Shown piece after piece: positions 25,554-34,042 of a DNA stretch of 64,000 nucleotides. The stretch is from Streptomyces sp. WAC05374 (lineage in GTDB: Bacteria; Actinomycetota; Actinomycetes; Streptomycetales; Streptomycetaceae). A program made the position numbers and the translations under genes. The notes under the pieces are model-generated. The model was not told where the DNA came from. It did not search any database and saw only the letters and a program-made list of their open reading frames with translations. The stretch lies in assembly GCF_004353505.1 (NCBI RefSeq), contig NZ_SMNQ01000022.1:48942-112941 (forward strand), read 5' to 3'. Each line of letters begins with the position of its first letter. The stretch's first letter is position 1.

Positions 25554-26894
25554 TCAGCGCTCCTTCACGAAGAACCAGCTCTCGAAGACGTCCCCGCCGG
25601 CGCCGGTGCCGGACGTCCAGGGACCGATGCCTGACGGCGGGAGGTCGCATCCCGGTGGGGATGCCGGGCTCGTGGCGCCGTCGGTCGTCCCCGCGTCCGT
25701 CGCCGCGCCGGCGTCCGTGGTCGTGCCGGCGTCGTCGATGAGCGGTACGCGTCCGCCGACGTGGGTGCCGTCGACCGGGCGGCAGCAGCGGTCCAGGATG
25801 AAGGCGGACCGGACCGTGATCATGACGCGGTCGCCGTCCTGGAGCGTCTCGCGGGTGGTCTGGCGGTAGCGGAAGCGTTCGGTGAACTCGTCGCAGTCGT
25901 CGTCCGGTTCGGCGAAGGTGCCGCCCATGTACCAGGTGGAGGCGTTGCGGCCGCTGCCGCCCTCGATCACCTGGAGCTCCACCACTCCGGGGCGCAGGCA
26001 GTCGGTGCGTACCCCGGCGGAGAACCGCACCACCAGCCCGCCGTCCTCGTCCTGGGTACCGAGCAGCGCCTTGGCCTCGTCGATGGTGTAGGTGTGCCCG
26101 TGGATCCAGTTGATGCCGGTGATCACCGTGGGCAGGTGGCGGCCGAAGGGGCGGCGTACGTTCATGTGGATCTGGTGCCGGCGCACCGGCCGGTGCCAGT
26201 CCACGCAGTCGATCCGCGCCAGCCAGAGCACCTTGTGGTCGCACGGGGCGCAGCAGGTGTCGCAGCGATCGTCCACGGGCGGTTCGCACCCGGTGACGCG
26301 GATCTTGTAGCACTCCTCCGTCCAGCCGTACTCGCAGTCGGAGGTGTCCGCGCAGGCGTCGTTGTAGACGGCCCGGGTGGGTTCGACGGCCCGCTCGCCG
26401 TACGTGATGCCGACCCACACCGTGTCGGTGTCCCGCTCGTGGTGGGGCAGGGCCTTCCACAGGTCGACCACGCAACCGCCGCGCACCACGACCTCGTTGC
26501 CGTCGCAGTCCACGGCGAGGCCGGGGGTGATCCGCACCTTGGCCTTGCGCTCGGTGTGCTCGGGCCCGGTGCGGCTCTCCCCGGCGGGCGCGGAGTGCTC
26601 CTCGGTTCCGGCGGCCGGGTGCTCCTCGGCCGCCGGTTCGTCGGCCTCCGCGGCCGGGCCGGCCGCCGTCCCGCCGGGCGGGCAGTCGTCATCCGCCGGA
26701 ACCGGCTCCACGAACAGGCCGCACACCACGCCGTAGCCGAGCAGGCAGCGCATGCGCAGCTTCAGCTTCTCGCGGTGGTAGTCCTGCTCGCGCTGGAAGT
26801 CCCTGGCGCCCAGCATCTGTCCGTGGAAGTAGCGCAGCCTGCGCAGCGGCGGTGCGTCGAGCCCCGCCGTCCTCGGTGTTCCCGTCTCCGTCAT
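25554..26894 (-). CDS. CIS accessory protein with FxGQ motif and Cys cluster (446 aa)
   Basis: This is the first of three tandem proteins sharing an N-terminal module: RYFHGQMLGARDFQREQDYH, then a basic helix ending GYGVVCGL. After a low-complexity Ala/Glu/Pro insert (about 65-110) come beta-strand segments (KVRITPGLAVDCDGNEVVVR), a Cys-rich patch (DDRCDTCCAPCD) and a segment naming many aromatic residues (RIDCVDWHRPVRRHQIHMNV). The last 70 residues are Thr/Asp/Ala-rich, then DVFESWFFVKER. Proteins with this N-terminal pattern occur in actinobacterial and other eCIS operons near fibre genes. The function is not established. Confidence 0.65.
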   Translation of the reverse strand: MTETGTPRTAGLDAPPLRRLRYFHGQMLGARDFQREQDYHREKLKLRMRCLLGYGVVCGLFVEPVPADDDCPPGGTAAGPAAEADEPAAEEHPAAGTEEHSAPAGESRTGPEHTERKAKVRITPGLAVDCDGNEVVVRGGCVVDLWKALPHHERDTDTVWVGITYGERAVEPTRAVYNDACADTSDCEYGWTEECYKIRVTGCEPPVDDRCDTCCAPCDHKVLWLARIDCVDWHRPVRRHQIHMNVRRPFGRHLPTVITGINWIHGHTYTIDEAKALLGTQDEDGGLVVRFSAGVRTDCLRPGVVELQVIEGGSGRNASTWYMGGTFAEPDDDCDEFTERFRYRQTTRETLQDGDRVMITVRSAFILDRCCRPVDGTHVGGRVPLIDDAGTTTDAGAATDAGTTDGATSPASPPGCDLPPSGIGPWTSGTGAGGDVFESWFFVKER

Positions 26895-26906
26895 CTCCCC
26901 GTCCTC

Positions 26907-28910
26907 TCACGACACTTGTGTATGCACACCGACGGCGGAGACGACTCCCACGCCCACCCCTCGGCGCATTCCTGCGGGTCCCGGCCTGAGCACCCCGTCG
27001 CGGTTGAGCCGCAGCGGGTTCCGGCCGCCCAGCACGGGCGGCGGCAGTGGTACGAACGCGGTGTCCACGCCGACCGTGGACCGGGAGCCGACCACGAATC
27101 CGGCTCCGCCGGTCCGTACCGACCCCACCGTGTGGGCGGGCGCCTGGCGCTCCACCAGCCGTCGCAGCGCCCCCGGATCGGCCGATCCGGCGGGCAGGAG
27201 CACCCGGAACCGGTGCGCGTGCGCGGTCAGTGGATCGGTGTCGGGGTTCCCGTACGCGCGCAGTGGCGCCGCGCCCAGGGCGGAGCCGCCGGCCCGGAAG
27301 CGGCTCGCCGACCGGCCGAACAGCCGTACCGAGCCCAGGCCCTGTGCCCGCGCGGGGAGCCCTTCCTGACCCGGCGCCGGTCCCGGCCGCCCCTGCTGCC
27401 CCACGGCCGCGCGCAGGTGCGCCCAGCGGCGGTCCGTGGCGAGTTCGTCGATCACGGGGGCCATCCCGAACACGATGCGCACCGCTTCGCGCAGCGCCCA
27501 GGGCGTGCCGCGGCGCCGGTACAGCTCGGGGGCGGCGGCCAGGAGCGCGCGCCGGGTCCGCGCGTCCCATCCCGCCTCGAAGGACAGCCCGAGCAGCCCG
27601 GCGAGCCACGGCAGTACCCGGTCCGGGACGCCGGCCGGGTCGAGGAGCGCCGGGTAGCGCTCGATGACCCGGTCGACGTCGGCGAGCGTGGCGTCGAACA
27701 GCGACAGGAACCGCTCGGTGAAGTCGTCGGCCGCCGGGTCCTGGCGGAAGGCGGGCGGCAGCAGGTCGGCGCTGGTCGCCCGGGGGAAGTCCAGCCGGAC
27801 GCGGTGCACGAGCGGAGTCGCGCCGCCGTCGCCCGACAGCCGCAGCCGCAGCCGCAGGTAGCGGCCGGGCGGCTGGTCGACGAGGAAGTCCGTGACGCCG
27901 GGTGGCGACACCTGCCAGTCGCTCTCCTCGTACCGGCCGTCCTCGGTGACGACGACACCGACCGACACGGCCGTGCCCGCCGGCACCTCGGCGTCCACGC
28001 GCACGCGGTGCCAGCGGCAGCGTGACAGGCCGCTGTCGACGAGGGTGGTGAGGTACGAGCCGCTCGTCACGTACGCGCCGGCCGGCCGGGGCGCGGTGTC
28101 CCGGGGCAGGCCGTGCCAGGTGTGGCCGTGGGTCCGCGGCCCGTCCGGGCCCTTCTCGGTGAGGCGGAACCCTTCGTCGTCCACCGAGGTGAGCGCGGAC
28201 GGCGGCAGCGCCCGGGCCAGTTCGGCAGGGGTGACGGTACGGAAGGGCCGCCCGCGGCCGCCCCGGTGGATGCGCAGCCGGGTCCCGTCGTCGGTGAGCA
28301 GCCACACCGTGCGCCCCGGCCCGGTGCGCAGCCCGGCGATCTCGCCGCGCGCCCCGGTGCGCAGCGTGCCGCGGAAGCCGCCGGACGAGCCGTACCGGAG
28401 CAGGTCGGTGCTGCCCTGACGGGCGATCAGGACCTCGTCGGCGGGGCCCGGCGCGGCCCACCGGGGCCGCCGCACCGGGATGACCGCGGCGAGCTGGGCG
28501 CCCTCGCGGCGCCAGACGAGCACCCGGTCGGTCTCCACCACGGCCAGCCGGTGGCCGCGCGCGGCGACCGAGACGGGAGCGCGCAGCGTGCCGGGGTCGC
28601 ACGCGGGCGGCCACACGGGGCCGAACGCGCCGGTGCACGGGTCGCGGCGCAGCAGCCGCCGCTCCCCGGGGACGAGCAGGTACCAGGAGCACGGCCCGCA
28701 CCCGGGTGCGAGGCGCGGGTCGGGGAACCAGGGCAGCAGCTCGTCGCGGGTGGGGCCCTCGGGCGCGGCGCCGGGGTGGGCGAGCCGGATGCCGGCCGGG
28801 TCGTCGAAGCCGACGACGCCGCCCGTGCCGGGCTCGCCGTCCGGGGTCTCGTCCCAGCCGACGTACGCGTCGAGCAGGCGGAAGGTCGCGGGGTGGGGGG
28901 TGCACGTCAT
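26907..28910 (-). CDS. CIS gpI-like tail/baseplate protein with beta-propeller-like N-terminus
   Basis: This is a 667-residue protein in two parts. Residues about 1-270 are repeated beta-rich segments (YLLVPGERRLLRRDPCTGAF, HRLAVVETDRVLVWRRE, GRTVWLLTDDGTRLRIHRGG) consistent with a beta-propeller. Residues from about 380 match the phage P2 gpI tail-protein family: FTERFLSLFDATLADVDRVI, VLPWLAGLLGLSFEAGWDAR and YRRRGTPWALREAVRIVFG. gpI-type proteins link baseplate wedges to fibres. The start overlaps the upstream baseplate gene stop by ATGA. The GTP-like spacing of the downstream gene is only 12 bases, so it is part of the same operon. Confidence 0.8.
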   Translation of the reverse strand: MTCTPHPATFRLLDAYVGWDETPDGEPGTGGVVGFDDPAGIRLAHPGAAPEGPTRDELLPWFPDPRLAPGCGPCSWYLLVPGERRLLRRDPCTGAFGPVWPPACDPGTLRAPVSVAARGHRLAVVETDRVLVWRREGAQLAAVIPVRRPRWAAPGPADEVLIARQGSTDLLRYGSSGGFRGTLRTGARGEIAGLRTGPGRTVWLLTDDGTRLRIHRGGRGRPFRTVTPAELARALPPSALTSVDDEGFRLTEKGPDGPRTHGHTWHGLPRDTAPRPAGAYVTSGSYLTTLVDSGLSRCRWHRVRVDAEVPAGTAVSVGVVVTEDGRYEESDWQVSPPGVTDFLVDQPPGRYLRLRLRLSGDGGATPLVHRVRLDFPRATSADLLPPAFRQDPAADDFTERFLSLFDATLADVDRVIERYPALLDPAGVPDRVLPWLAGLLGLSFEAGWDARTRRALLAAAPELYRRRGTPWALREAVRIVFGMAPVIDELATDRRWAHLRAAVGQQGRPGPAPGQEGLPARAQGLGSVRLFGRSASRFRAGGSALGAAPLRAYGNPDTDPLTAHAHRFRVLLPAGSADPGALRRLVERQAPAHTVGSVRTGGAGFVVGSRSTVGVDTAFVPLPPPVLGGRNPLRLNRDGVLRPGPAGMRRGVGVGVVSAVGVHTQVS

Positions 28911-30946
28911 GGCCGGTCTCCTACCGGGATCAGCAGCGGGCGCTCCGGCCAGACGAGGTCGTGGGGGCCGATCGCGTGGTCGGCGCAGGGCGGCAGCCGC
29001 GTCCCGTCGACGGTGAGCGAGAGCCGGGAGACGGCCAGCACCCCATCGACCGCGAGGAGGCGCCGGACGAGCGCGGTGTGCCGCAGGGCCCCGCCGAAGG
29101 GCCAGCCCGCGCCGTCCTCCCCGCCGCGCAGCGGGTCCAGGTGGGTGCGGATCGCGTCACCCGCGGCGGCCAGCACGACGGCCCGGTCGAGGCCGGGGTC
29201 GAGGGCGACCCAGGACTCGACGGCGACCCTGCGGTACGACGGGGCGGCCGCGACGACCGTGACCCCGGCGGGGGCCGCCTCGCGGGTCAGGAAGTCGGCG
29301 ACGGCGCGCAGCGTCGCCGCGGTGGGGACGGGCGGCTCGGCGCCGCCGTCGGCGGGCGGCACGACGAGGACGCCCACGACGCCGGGGATCGGCGCCCCGG
29401 CGAAGTCGGGGTGCAGGCCGGGGACGCCCCGGGCGCGGGCGACCGACGCGCCGGGCGCGCGGGGGGCGAGCAGCCCGTAGTCCGCGGGGGCCACGGCGCG
29501 GCCGCGGGCGCGCAGTTCGCCGACGCCCCGGCGCATGGCGTCGGCGTCGGGCTCGGGGTCCGTGCCTCCCGAGGCGGGGAAGGGGTTGGTGACCCCGATG
29601 ACGTACGGAAGGGCGGTCACCACGGAGTTGACGGCGCCCTCGGGCACGGCGCCGGCGCTGCCTCCGCCGACGCGGTAGCGGACGGCGCGGACGTTGCGGA
29701 ATCCGGGCGGTACGGCGGCGCCGTGGACGCCGTCGCCGAAGGTCACTTCGCCGGTCGCGTGGTCGACGGTGAAGACCCGGTCGTCGGCGCCGTGCGCGGC
29801 CAGGCTCTCCACCTCCTGCCAGCGGGAGGCGGTCGCGGTGGTGGTGCCGAACACGTCGGCGCCGGGGTCGTCGTCGACCTCGATGACCACGGAGCCGGCG
29901 AGGATCGGTACCTGACTGAGTCTCATGCGGCGCCGGCCGCTCGCCCCGGGTTCCTGGATCGGTTGCAGCGGCTCGTCGCGGACGGTGCGGGCGGCCGTTG
30001 CGGCGACGGTGTTCAGGCGCAGCCCGGACAGCACCGGGGCGGGCCCGCCGAAGGAGCCGTGCGCGATCCGCAGGCACAGCCAGCGCAGCGGCGGACCGGT
30101 CCGGGCGGCGGGCGGGCCGCCGGGTTCCCAGGTGTGCGGAACCCGCAGCTCCACCGTTCCGCTCGCGCGGAAGCCGTCGGTGGAGTCGCGCACCAGCTCG
30201 GCGGGGACGAGCCGGGTGCCGTCCAGCACGTCCCAGCGCAGCAGGGGCGCGGGGGGCAGCGGCAGGGGGGTGAGGCCGCCGGAGCCGGCGGGCGCGGGCG
30301 GGGCGGGGGCGACGACGAAGCCCAGGGCGAGCCGCGGGTGGGGGGCGGCCGGGGCGGCGAGCCCGATCCACAGGCCGTTGCCGGGCTCCGGGTCGTGGCC
30401 GAACGGCGCGAACGGGCGGCTGGGTCCGGCCGGTCCGGTCGGCAGGGTCTGGAGCTTCCCGCCCTCCTGCACGGCGAGGGCGGCGAGGGTGGCGGGGGTG
30501 GCGTACAGGTCGTGGTCGGTCTCGTACACCACCTGTCCCGCCGGGCCGGACGCCGCGCTCTGGAAGCCGGCCGGTACGAGGACGGAGGCGCCGTCCGGCG
30601 GGTTCACGGTGAACTCCAGGAGGGCGGCCGCCGCTCCGGCCGGGCGCCGCCGCACCCCGGCGGTGGCCAGGTGTTCGGCCAGTACCTTCTCCGGAAGACG
30701 GTTGACGCGCGAGAGCACCGGCTCGGCCTGGGTGCCGAAGAGGCGGACGAGCGCGACTCCGGCGTCCTGGCGGTCGGGGTCGGTCCAGTCCGGGGTGTAG
30801 CCCGCGATCCGGCCGCGTACACCGGCCCGGACCGCCTCTCGGGTGGCGTCGGTCAGCTCCGGCTGGACACCGGTCGGTCCGGGGGCGGGGACGATCCGCC
30901 CCTCCTCGTCGCGGGCCGCCTTCTCCCACCACACGTCGCCGCTCAT
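28907..30946 (-). CDS. cis12: CIS baseplate J-like wedge protein 2 (Cis12-like)
   Basis: This 679-residue protein belongs to the phage baseplate-J / T4 gp6-gp7-like wedge family. Hallmarks are an N-terminal DPDRQDAGVALVRLFGTQAEPVLSR, a beta-sandwich middle, FTVDHATGEVTFGDGVHGAA, YRVGGGSAGAVPEGAVNSVV, and the C-terminal DAIRTHLDPLRGGEDGAGWP. It follows a paralogue of the same fold, matching the Afp11-Afp12 pair that builds the baseplate wedge around the hub. Both ends overlap neighbours by ATGA, so expression is tightly coupled. The length is normal for this class. Confidence 0.9.
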   Translation of the reverse strand: MSGDVWWEKAARDEEGRIVPAPGPTGVQPELTDATREAVRAGVRGRIAGYTPDWTDPDRQDAGVALVRLFGTQAEPVLSRVNRLPEKVLAEHLATAGVRRRPAGAAAALLEFTVNPPDGASVLVPAGFQSAASGPAGQVVYETDHDLYATPATLAALAVQEGGKLQTLPTGPAGPSRPFAPFGHDPEPGNGLWIGLAAPAAPHPRLALGFVVAPAPPAPAGSGGLTPLPLPPAPLLRWDVLDGTRLVPAELVRDSTDGFRASGTVELRVPHTWEPGGPPAARTGPPLRWLCLRIAHGSFGGPAPVLSGLRLNTVAATAARTVRDEPLQPIQEPGASGRRRMRLSQVPILAGSVVIEVDDDPGADVFGTTTATASRWQEVESLAAHGADDRVFTVDHATGEVTFGDGVHGAAVPPGFRNVRAVRYRVGGGSAGAVPEGAVNSVVTALPYVIGVTNPFPASGGTDPEPDADAMRRGVGELRARGRAVAPADYGLLAPRAPGASVARARGVPGLHPDFAGAPIPGVVGVLVVPPADGGAEPPVPTAATLRAVADFLTREAAPAGVTVVAAAPSYRRVAVESWVALDPGLDRAVVLAAAGDAIRTHLDPLRGGEDGAGWPFGGALRHTALVRRLLAVDGVLAVSRLSLTVDGTRLPPCADHAIGPHDLVWPERPLLIPVGDRP

Positions 30947-32883
30947 GCCAGCCCCTCCCCCGGTTCGACGGCGGGCACGATCCGGGTGCGGACGGCTCGC
31001 AGGACCGGCAGGTCGACGGGGCCGAGGGGCACTTCGCGGCAGTCCTCGCCGGGTTCCGCACCGTCGAGGCCGATGGCCACGGCGGTCACGACCGCGAGGT
31101 CGCCGAGCGCGCGCTGGGCGGCCCGCAGCAGGACGGAGGGGTGCAGCGGCTGTCCGAACGGCCAGCCGTCCCCTTCCTCACCGCCCACCAGCGGGTCCAG
31201 GTGGCGGCGCAGCGCCTCGGTGAGGACGGCGGACACGCGGGCCCGGTCGGCCGGGTCGCCCGACAGGTCGGCCCGCACGGCCACGTCCCGGTAGCGGGGC
31301 GCCCGGACGAAGACCTCGGTGGTGAGCAGCCGGGCCCGCTCCAGGTGGGCGGCGACGGCGCACAGCATGCCCGGGTCGGGCAGCGGCGCGGCGACGAAGC
31401 CCTCGCCCGTCGTGTCGTCGCGCGGCACGGCCGGGACGAGGTGGACGGTGACCGCGCCGGGCACCGGGGTGCACGGGTGGCCGGGGTGCTCGCCGAGGGA
31501 GGCGTACGCGCGGGCGACGGCGACGCCGGGTGTGGTGCGGGCGAGGGTGACGAAGTCGTCGGCGGTGACGGCGCGGGTCACCTCGCCGAGGGAGGCGGCG
31601 GCGCGCCGGCGCGCCTCGGTGACGGTCTCGGGGTCGGCGCCGCCTTCGGCGCGGACGAGGCTGGCGGCGGTGACGGCGGCCGGCAGGTCACCGGCCGGGA
31701 CCCAGTTGGCGGTCATGCCGCCGTTGCCGGCCCGGCCGCCGCCGGTGGCGTACGTGACGCTCGCCTCGCGTCCGGGGCGGGGGATGCGGCCGGTGAGTCC
31801 GTCGCCGAACACCACGGCGCCCTCGGTCCGGTCGAGGACGAAGATCCGGTCGGCCGGGCCGCCGAAGGTGAAGTCCGGCACCGGCCGCCATTCCTCGTCC
31901 GCGAGGCTGACGCGCGCCTCCAGGAGCCGTTCGGCGGCCTCGGGCAGGAGCAGGTGCTGGCCGGGCAGTTTGAGCCAGGCGTCGGTCTGCTCCTGGAGGT
32001 GCTCGCCGCTCGCGGTGTGCCACTGGCGGTGGTGCGCGGCGGCGGCGTTGACGGCGAGGCCGAGCAGGCGCGGGGGTGCGGCGTGGGTCGCGGCCGGGGT
32101 GGACAGGAGGATGCCGGTGTCGCGGGTGGTCCAGTCGGCGGGCGGGTGGAGCCGGACGACGCCGGACCGCCTGAGCCCGCCCGTGCCGTCCTCGACCTTC
32201 GCGAAGGGTCCGTGGACGTCGGTGCCCGGCCGGAACCAGGACCAGGTCAGTTCGGCGGGCGGCGGTACGTCGGCGACGGCGCCGGGCAGCCAGGACGGCG
32301 CGGACGCGGCGGGCGCGTCCAGCTCGAACAGCAGGCCGATCGGGCCGGGCGCGGGGTGCGCCCCGGTGAGCGGCAGGGTGAAGCGGGCGCTCGCGGGGCC
32401 GCCGTGTCCCGCCAGGAGCGGGACGCCCCGGCGGGCGGGCAGGTCGGCGGTGCGGTCGCGGTCGGTCCACACGGTGACCGGGGTGCCCTCGGCGAGGGGG
32501 AAGACGGCCAGGTCGTCGTCGAGGGTGAAGACGATCCGCCCGGCCGGGTCGCGGGTGAGGGCCGTTCCGGCGGGCAGGACGGGGACGGCGGTGCCCGTCC
32601 GCCGGGCCGTGACGTGCAGGACGGTGGCGGCGGGGCGGGCCGGGCGCGGGGGTTCCAGGCCGAGCAGCCGCAGGATGGCGACCACGAGCGCGTCCGGCAC
32701 CTGGTCGAGCCAGTACAGCCGTTGTTCGAGCAGGTAGGCGAAGAGTTCGAGGAGGGTGACGCCGGGGTCGACGGGGGCGTGCAGGGTCCAGGTGCCGTCG
32801 GACTCGGCGGGGATGCGGCGGCGGATGGCCGCCATCATGTCGGCCCAGGTGAGGTCGTCCAGCTTGGGTGCGGGCAGGGTCAC
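30943..32883 (-). CDS. cis11: CIS baseplate J-like wedge protein 1 (Cis11-like)
   Basis: This is a 646-residue baseplate-J family protein. Typical features are DPGVTLLELFAYLLEQRLYW, a beta-rich centre, FVLDRTEGAVVFGDGLTGRI, the glycine motif YATGGGRAGNGGMTANWVPA, VTADDFVTLARTTPGVAVAR and the C-terminal LRRHLDPLVGGEEGDGWPFG. The start is GTG at 32883, overlapping the gp25 stop. Together with the next gene it should form the wedge ring of the baseplate. Paralogy with the next gene is clear in the shared GFGDG/GGxA and HLDPLxGGExGxGWPFG signatures. Confidence 0.9.
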   Translation of the reverse strand: MTLPAPKLDDLTWADMMAAIRRRIPAESDGTWTLHAPVDPGVTLLELFAYLLEQRLYWLDQVPDALVVAILRLLGLEPPRPARPAATVLHVTARRTGTAVPVLPAGTALTRDPAGRIVFTLDDDLAVFPLAEGTPVTVWTDRDRTADLPARRGVPLLAGHGGPASARFTLPLTGAHPAPGPIGLLFELDAPAASAPSWLPGAVADVPPPAELTWSWFRPGTDVHGPFAKVEDGTGGLRRSGVVRLHPPADWTTRDTGILLSTPAATHAAPPRLLGLAVNAAAAHHRQWHTASGEHLQEQTDAWLKLPGQHLLLPEAAERLLEARVSLADEEWRPVPDFTFGGPADRIFVLDRTEGAVVFGDGLTGRIPRPGREASVTYATGGGRAGNGGMTANWVPAGDLPAAVTAASLVRAEGGADPETVTEARRRAAASLGEVTRAVTADDFVTLARTTPGVAVARAYASLGEHPGHPCTPVPGAVTVHLVPAVPRDDTTGEGFVAAPLPDPGMLCAVAAHLERARLLTTEVFVRAPRYRDVAVRADLSGDPADRARVSAVLTEALRRHLDPLVGGEEGDGWPFGQPLHPSVLLRAAQRALGDLAVVTAVAIGLDGAEPGEDCREVPLGPVDLPVLRAVRTRIVPAVEPGEGLA

Positions 32884-33344
32884 GGCGTCCTCCCCGGGGA
32901 ACCGGAGGGGCCGGAGGGCGCCGGGCCGGGGGCGGCCAGGGGCCCGCTGAGTCCGGTGAGTCCGGCGTAGAACGGGAAGACCAGGTTGGCCTTGGTGTTG
33001 CTGCGGCGGATGCGGTAGACGACGGAGACGGTGATCCGCGACGCGTCGGCCGGGTCGGCCTCGGCGCGGACCTCGTCGAGCTCCACCCGGGGCTCGTGGT
33101 CGCGGACGGCGGCGGCGATCGAGTTCTCCAGGTCGCGCAGGTTCTGCACGCTGCCGGGCGCGAAGACCAGTTCGTGCGCCCGCGTGCCGAGTTCGGGCCG
33201 CATGACGCGCTCGCCCGTGCCGGTGAGCAGCAGCGCCCGCAGGCAGTGCTCGATGCTCTCCTCGCCGACGGCGTACCCCAGCCGCCCGGACGCGTCGGGC
33301 AGGATCGGGAACCGCCAGCCGGTCCCGAGGAACTCCTCGCTCAT
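32880..33344 (-). CDS. cis9: CIS baseplate gp25-like protein (Cis9-like)
   Basis: This 154-residue protein is of the GPW/gp25 family, the small baseplate component that sits where the sheath begins. The core reads WRFPILPDASGRLGYAVGEE, IEHCLRALLLTGTGERVMRP and ELGTRAHELVFAPGSVQNL. The last 30 residues are a Pro/Gly/Ser tail beyond the usual domain. The start at 33344 overlaps the spike gene stop by ATGA. In Afp/PVC the equivalent protein lies directly after the spike, as here. In T4 and T6SS homologues a conserved EPR-like segment contacts sheath and wedges; here HEPRVELDEV is present. Confidence 0.92.
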   Translation of the reverse strand: MSEEFLGTGWRFPILPDASGRLGYAVGEESIEHCLRALLLTGTGERVMRPELGTRAHELVFAPGSVQNLRDLENSIAAAVRDHEPRVELDEVRAEADPADASRITVSVVYRIRRSNTKANLVFPFYAGLTGLSGPLAAPGPAPSGPSGSPGRTP

Positions 33345-34042
33345 GCGGTCCTCGCCTTCTTGGCCAGCACGGCGGGGGTGAGCGGCGGGGTGGGCGGTCC
33401 GGTGGGCCCGGCGGCGGACGGGTGGGTGTGCGTGTTGAACGCCTGGAGCAGCGCGTGGCCGAGGACGAGTGGCTCGGTGGCGCCGCCGCCGAGGTCGATG
33501 GAGGGGGAATCGACGGTCACCCTGGGCGCCTTGAGGGTGATCTCCCCCTGCGCGGTCACGGTGACGCTGCCGCCCTCGGCGGCGGTGATCCGGATCTCCT
33601 TGCCCTGGTCGTCGAGCTCCACCACGTGGCCGGCGGCGGAGGTGACGCGTACGGCGGCCTGGGAGCGGGTGTCGTCGAGGAGCACCTCGTGCCCGTGCCG
33701 GGTGCGGATGACCTTCTGGTCGCGGCCCTCGGTGCGGGCGGTGGGCGGCTTGTCCTTGCCGTTGTAGAGGCCGCCGAGCACGATCGGGAAGCGCATGTCG
33801 CCGTGGACGAAGGCGACGAGGACCTCGTCGCCCTTCTCGGGCACGAACACGGTGCCGTAGCCGTGGCCGGCGTAGAGCTGGCTGACGCGGATCCAGTCGG
33901 TGACGGTGACGTCGTCGAACCAGGGGAACTTGAGTTTCACCCGTCCCTCGTCGTCGCCCTCGTTGTCCACGACGAGCGCCTCGACGACGCCGTAGTACCG
34001 CTTGTCGGTGCTGCGGGCCCGCGGTGTGGTCCTGGTGGTCAC
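33341..34042 (-). CDS. CIS spike protein, gpV/gp5-like OB-fold (Cis8b)
   Basis: This 233-residue protein resembles the phage gpV / VgrG gp5 OB domain and needle. The N-terminal OB-fold has KRYYGVVEALVVDNEGDDEG, RVKLKFPWFDDVTVTDWIRV and FVPEKGDEVLVAFVHGDMRF. It is followed by repeated short beta-strands (ITAAEGGSVTVTAQGEITLK) that would form the needle. The C-terminus contains HTHP in a Pro/Thr-rich end. Together with the preceding gpD-like gene it replaces the single VgrG-like Afp8. It starts at GTG 34042, overlapping the hub stop. No separate PAAR tip gene follows. Confidence 0.88.
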   Translation of the reverse strand: MTTRTTPRARSTDKRYYGVVEALVVDNEGDDEGRVKLKFPWFDDVTVTDWIRVSQLYAGHGYGTVFVPEKGDEVLVAFVHGDMRFPIVLGGLYNGKDKPPTARTEGRDQKVIRTRHGHEVLLDDTRSQAAVRVTSAAGHVVELDDQGKEIRITAAEGGSVTVTAQGEITLKAPRVTVDSPSIDLGGGATEPLVLGHALLQAFNTHTHPSAAGPTGPPTPPLTPAVLAKKARTA

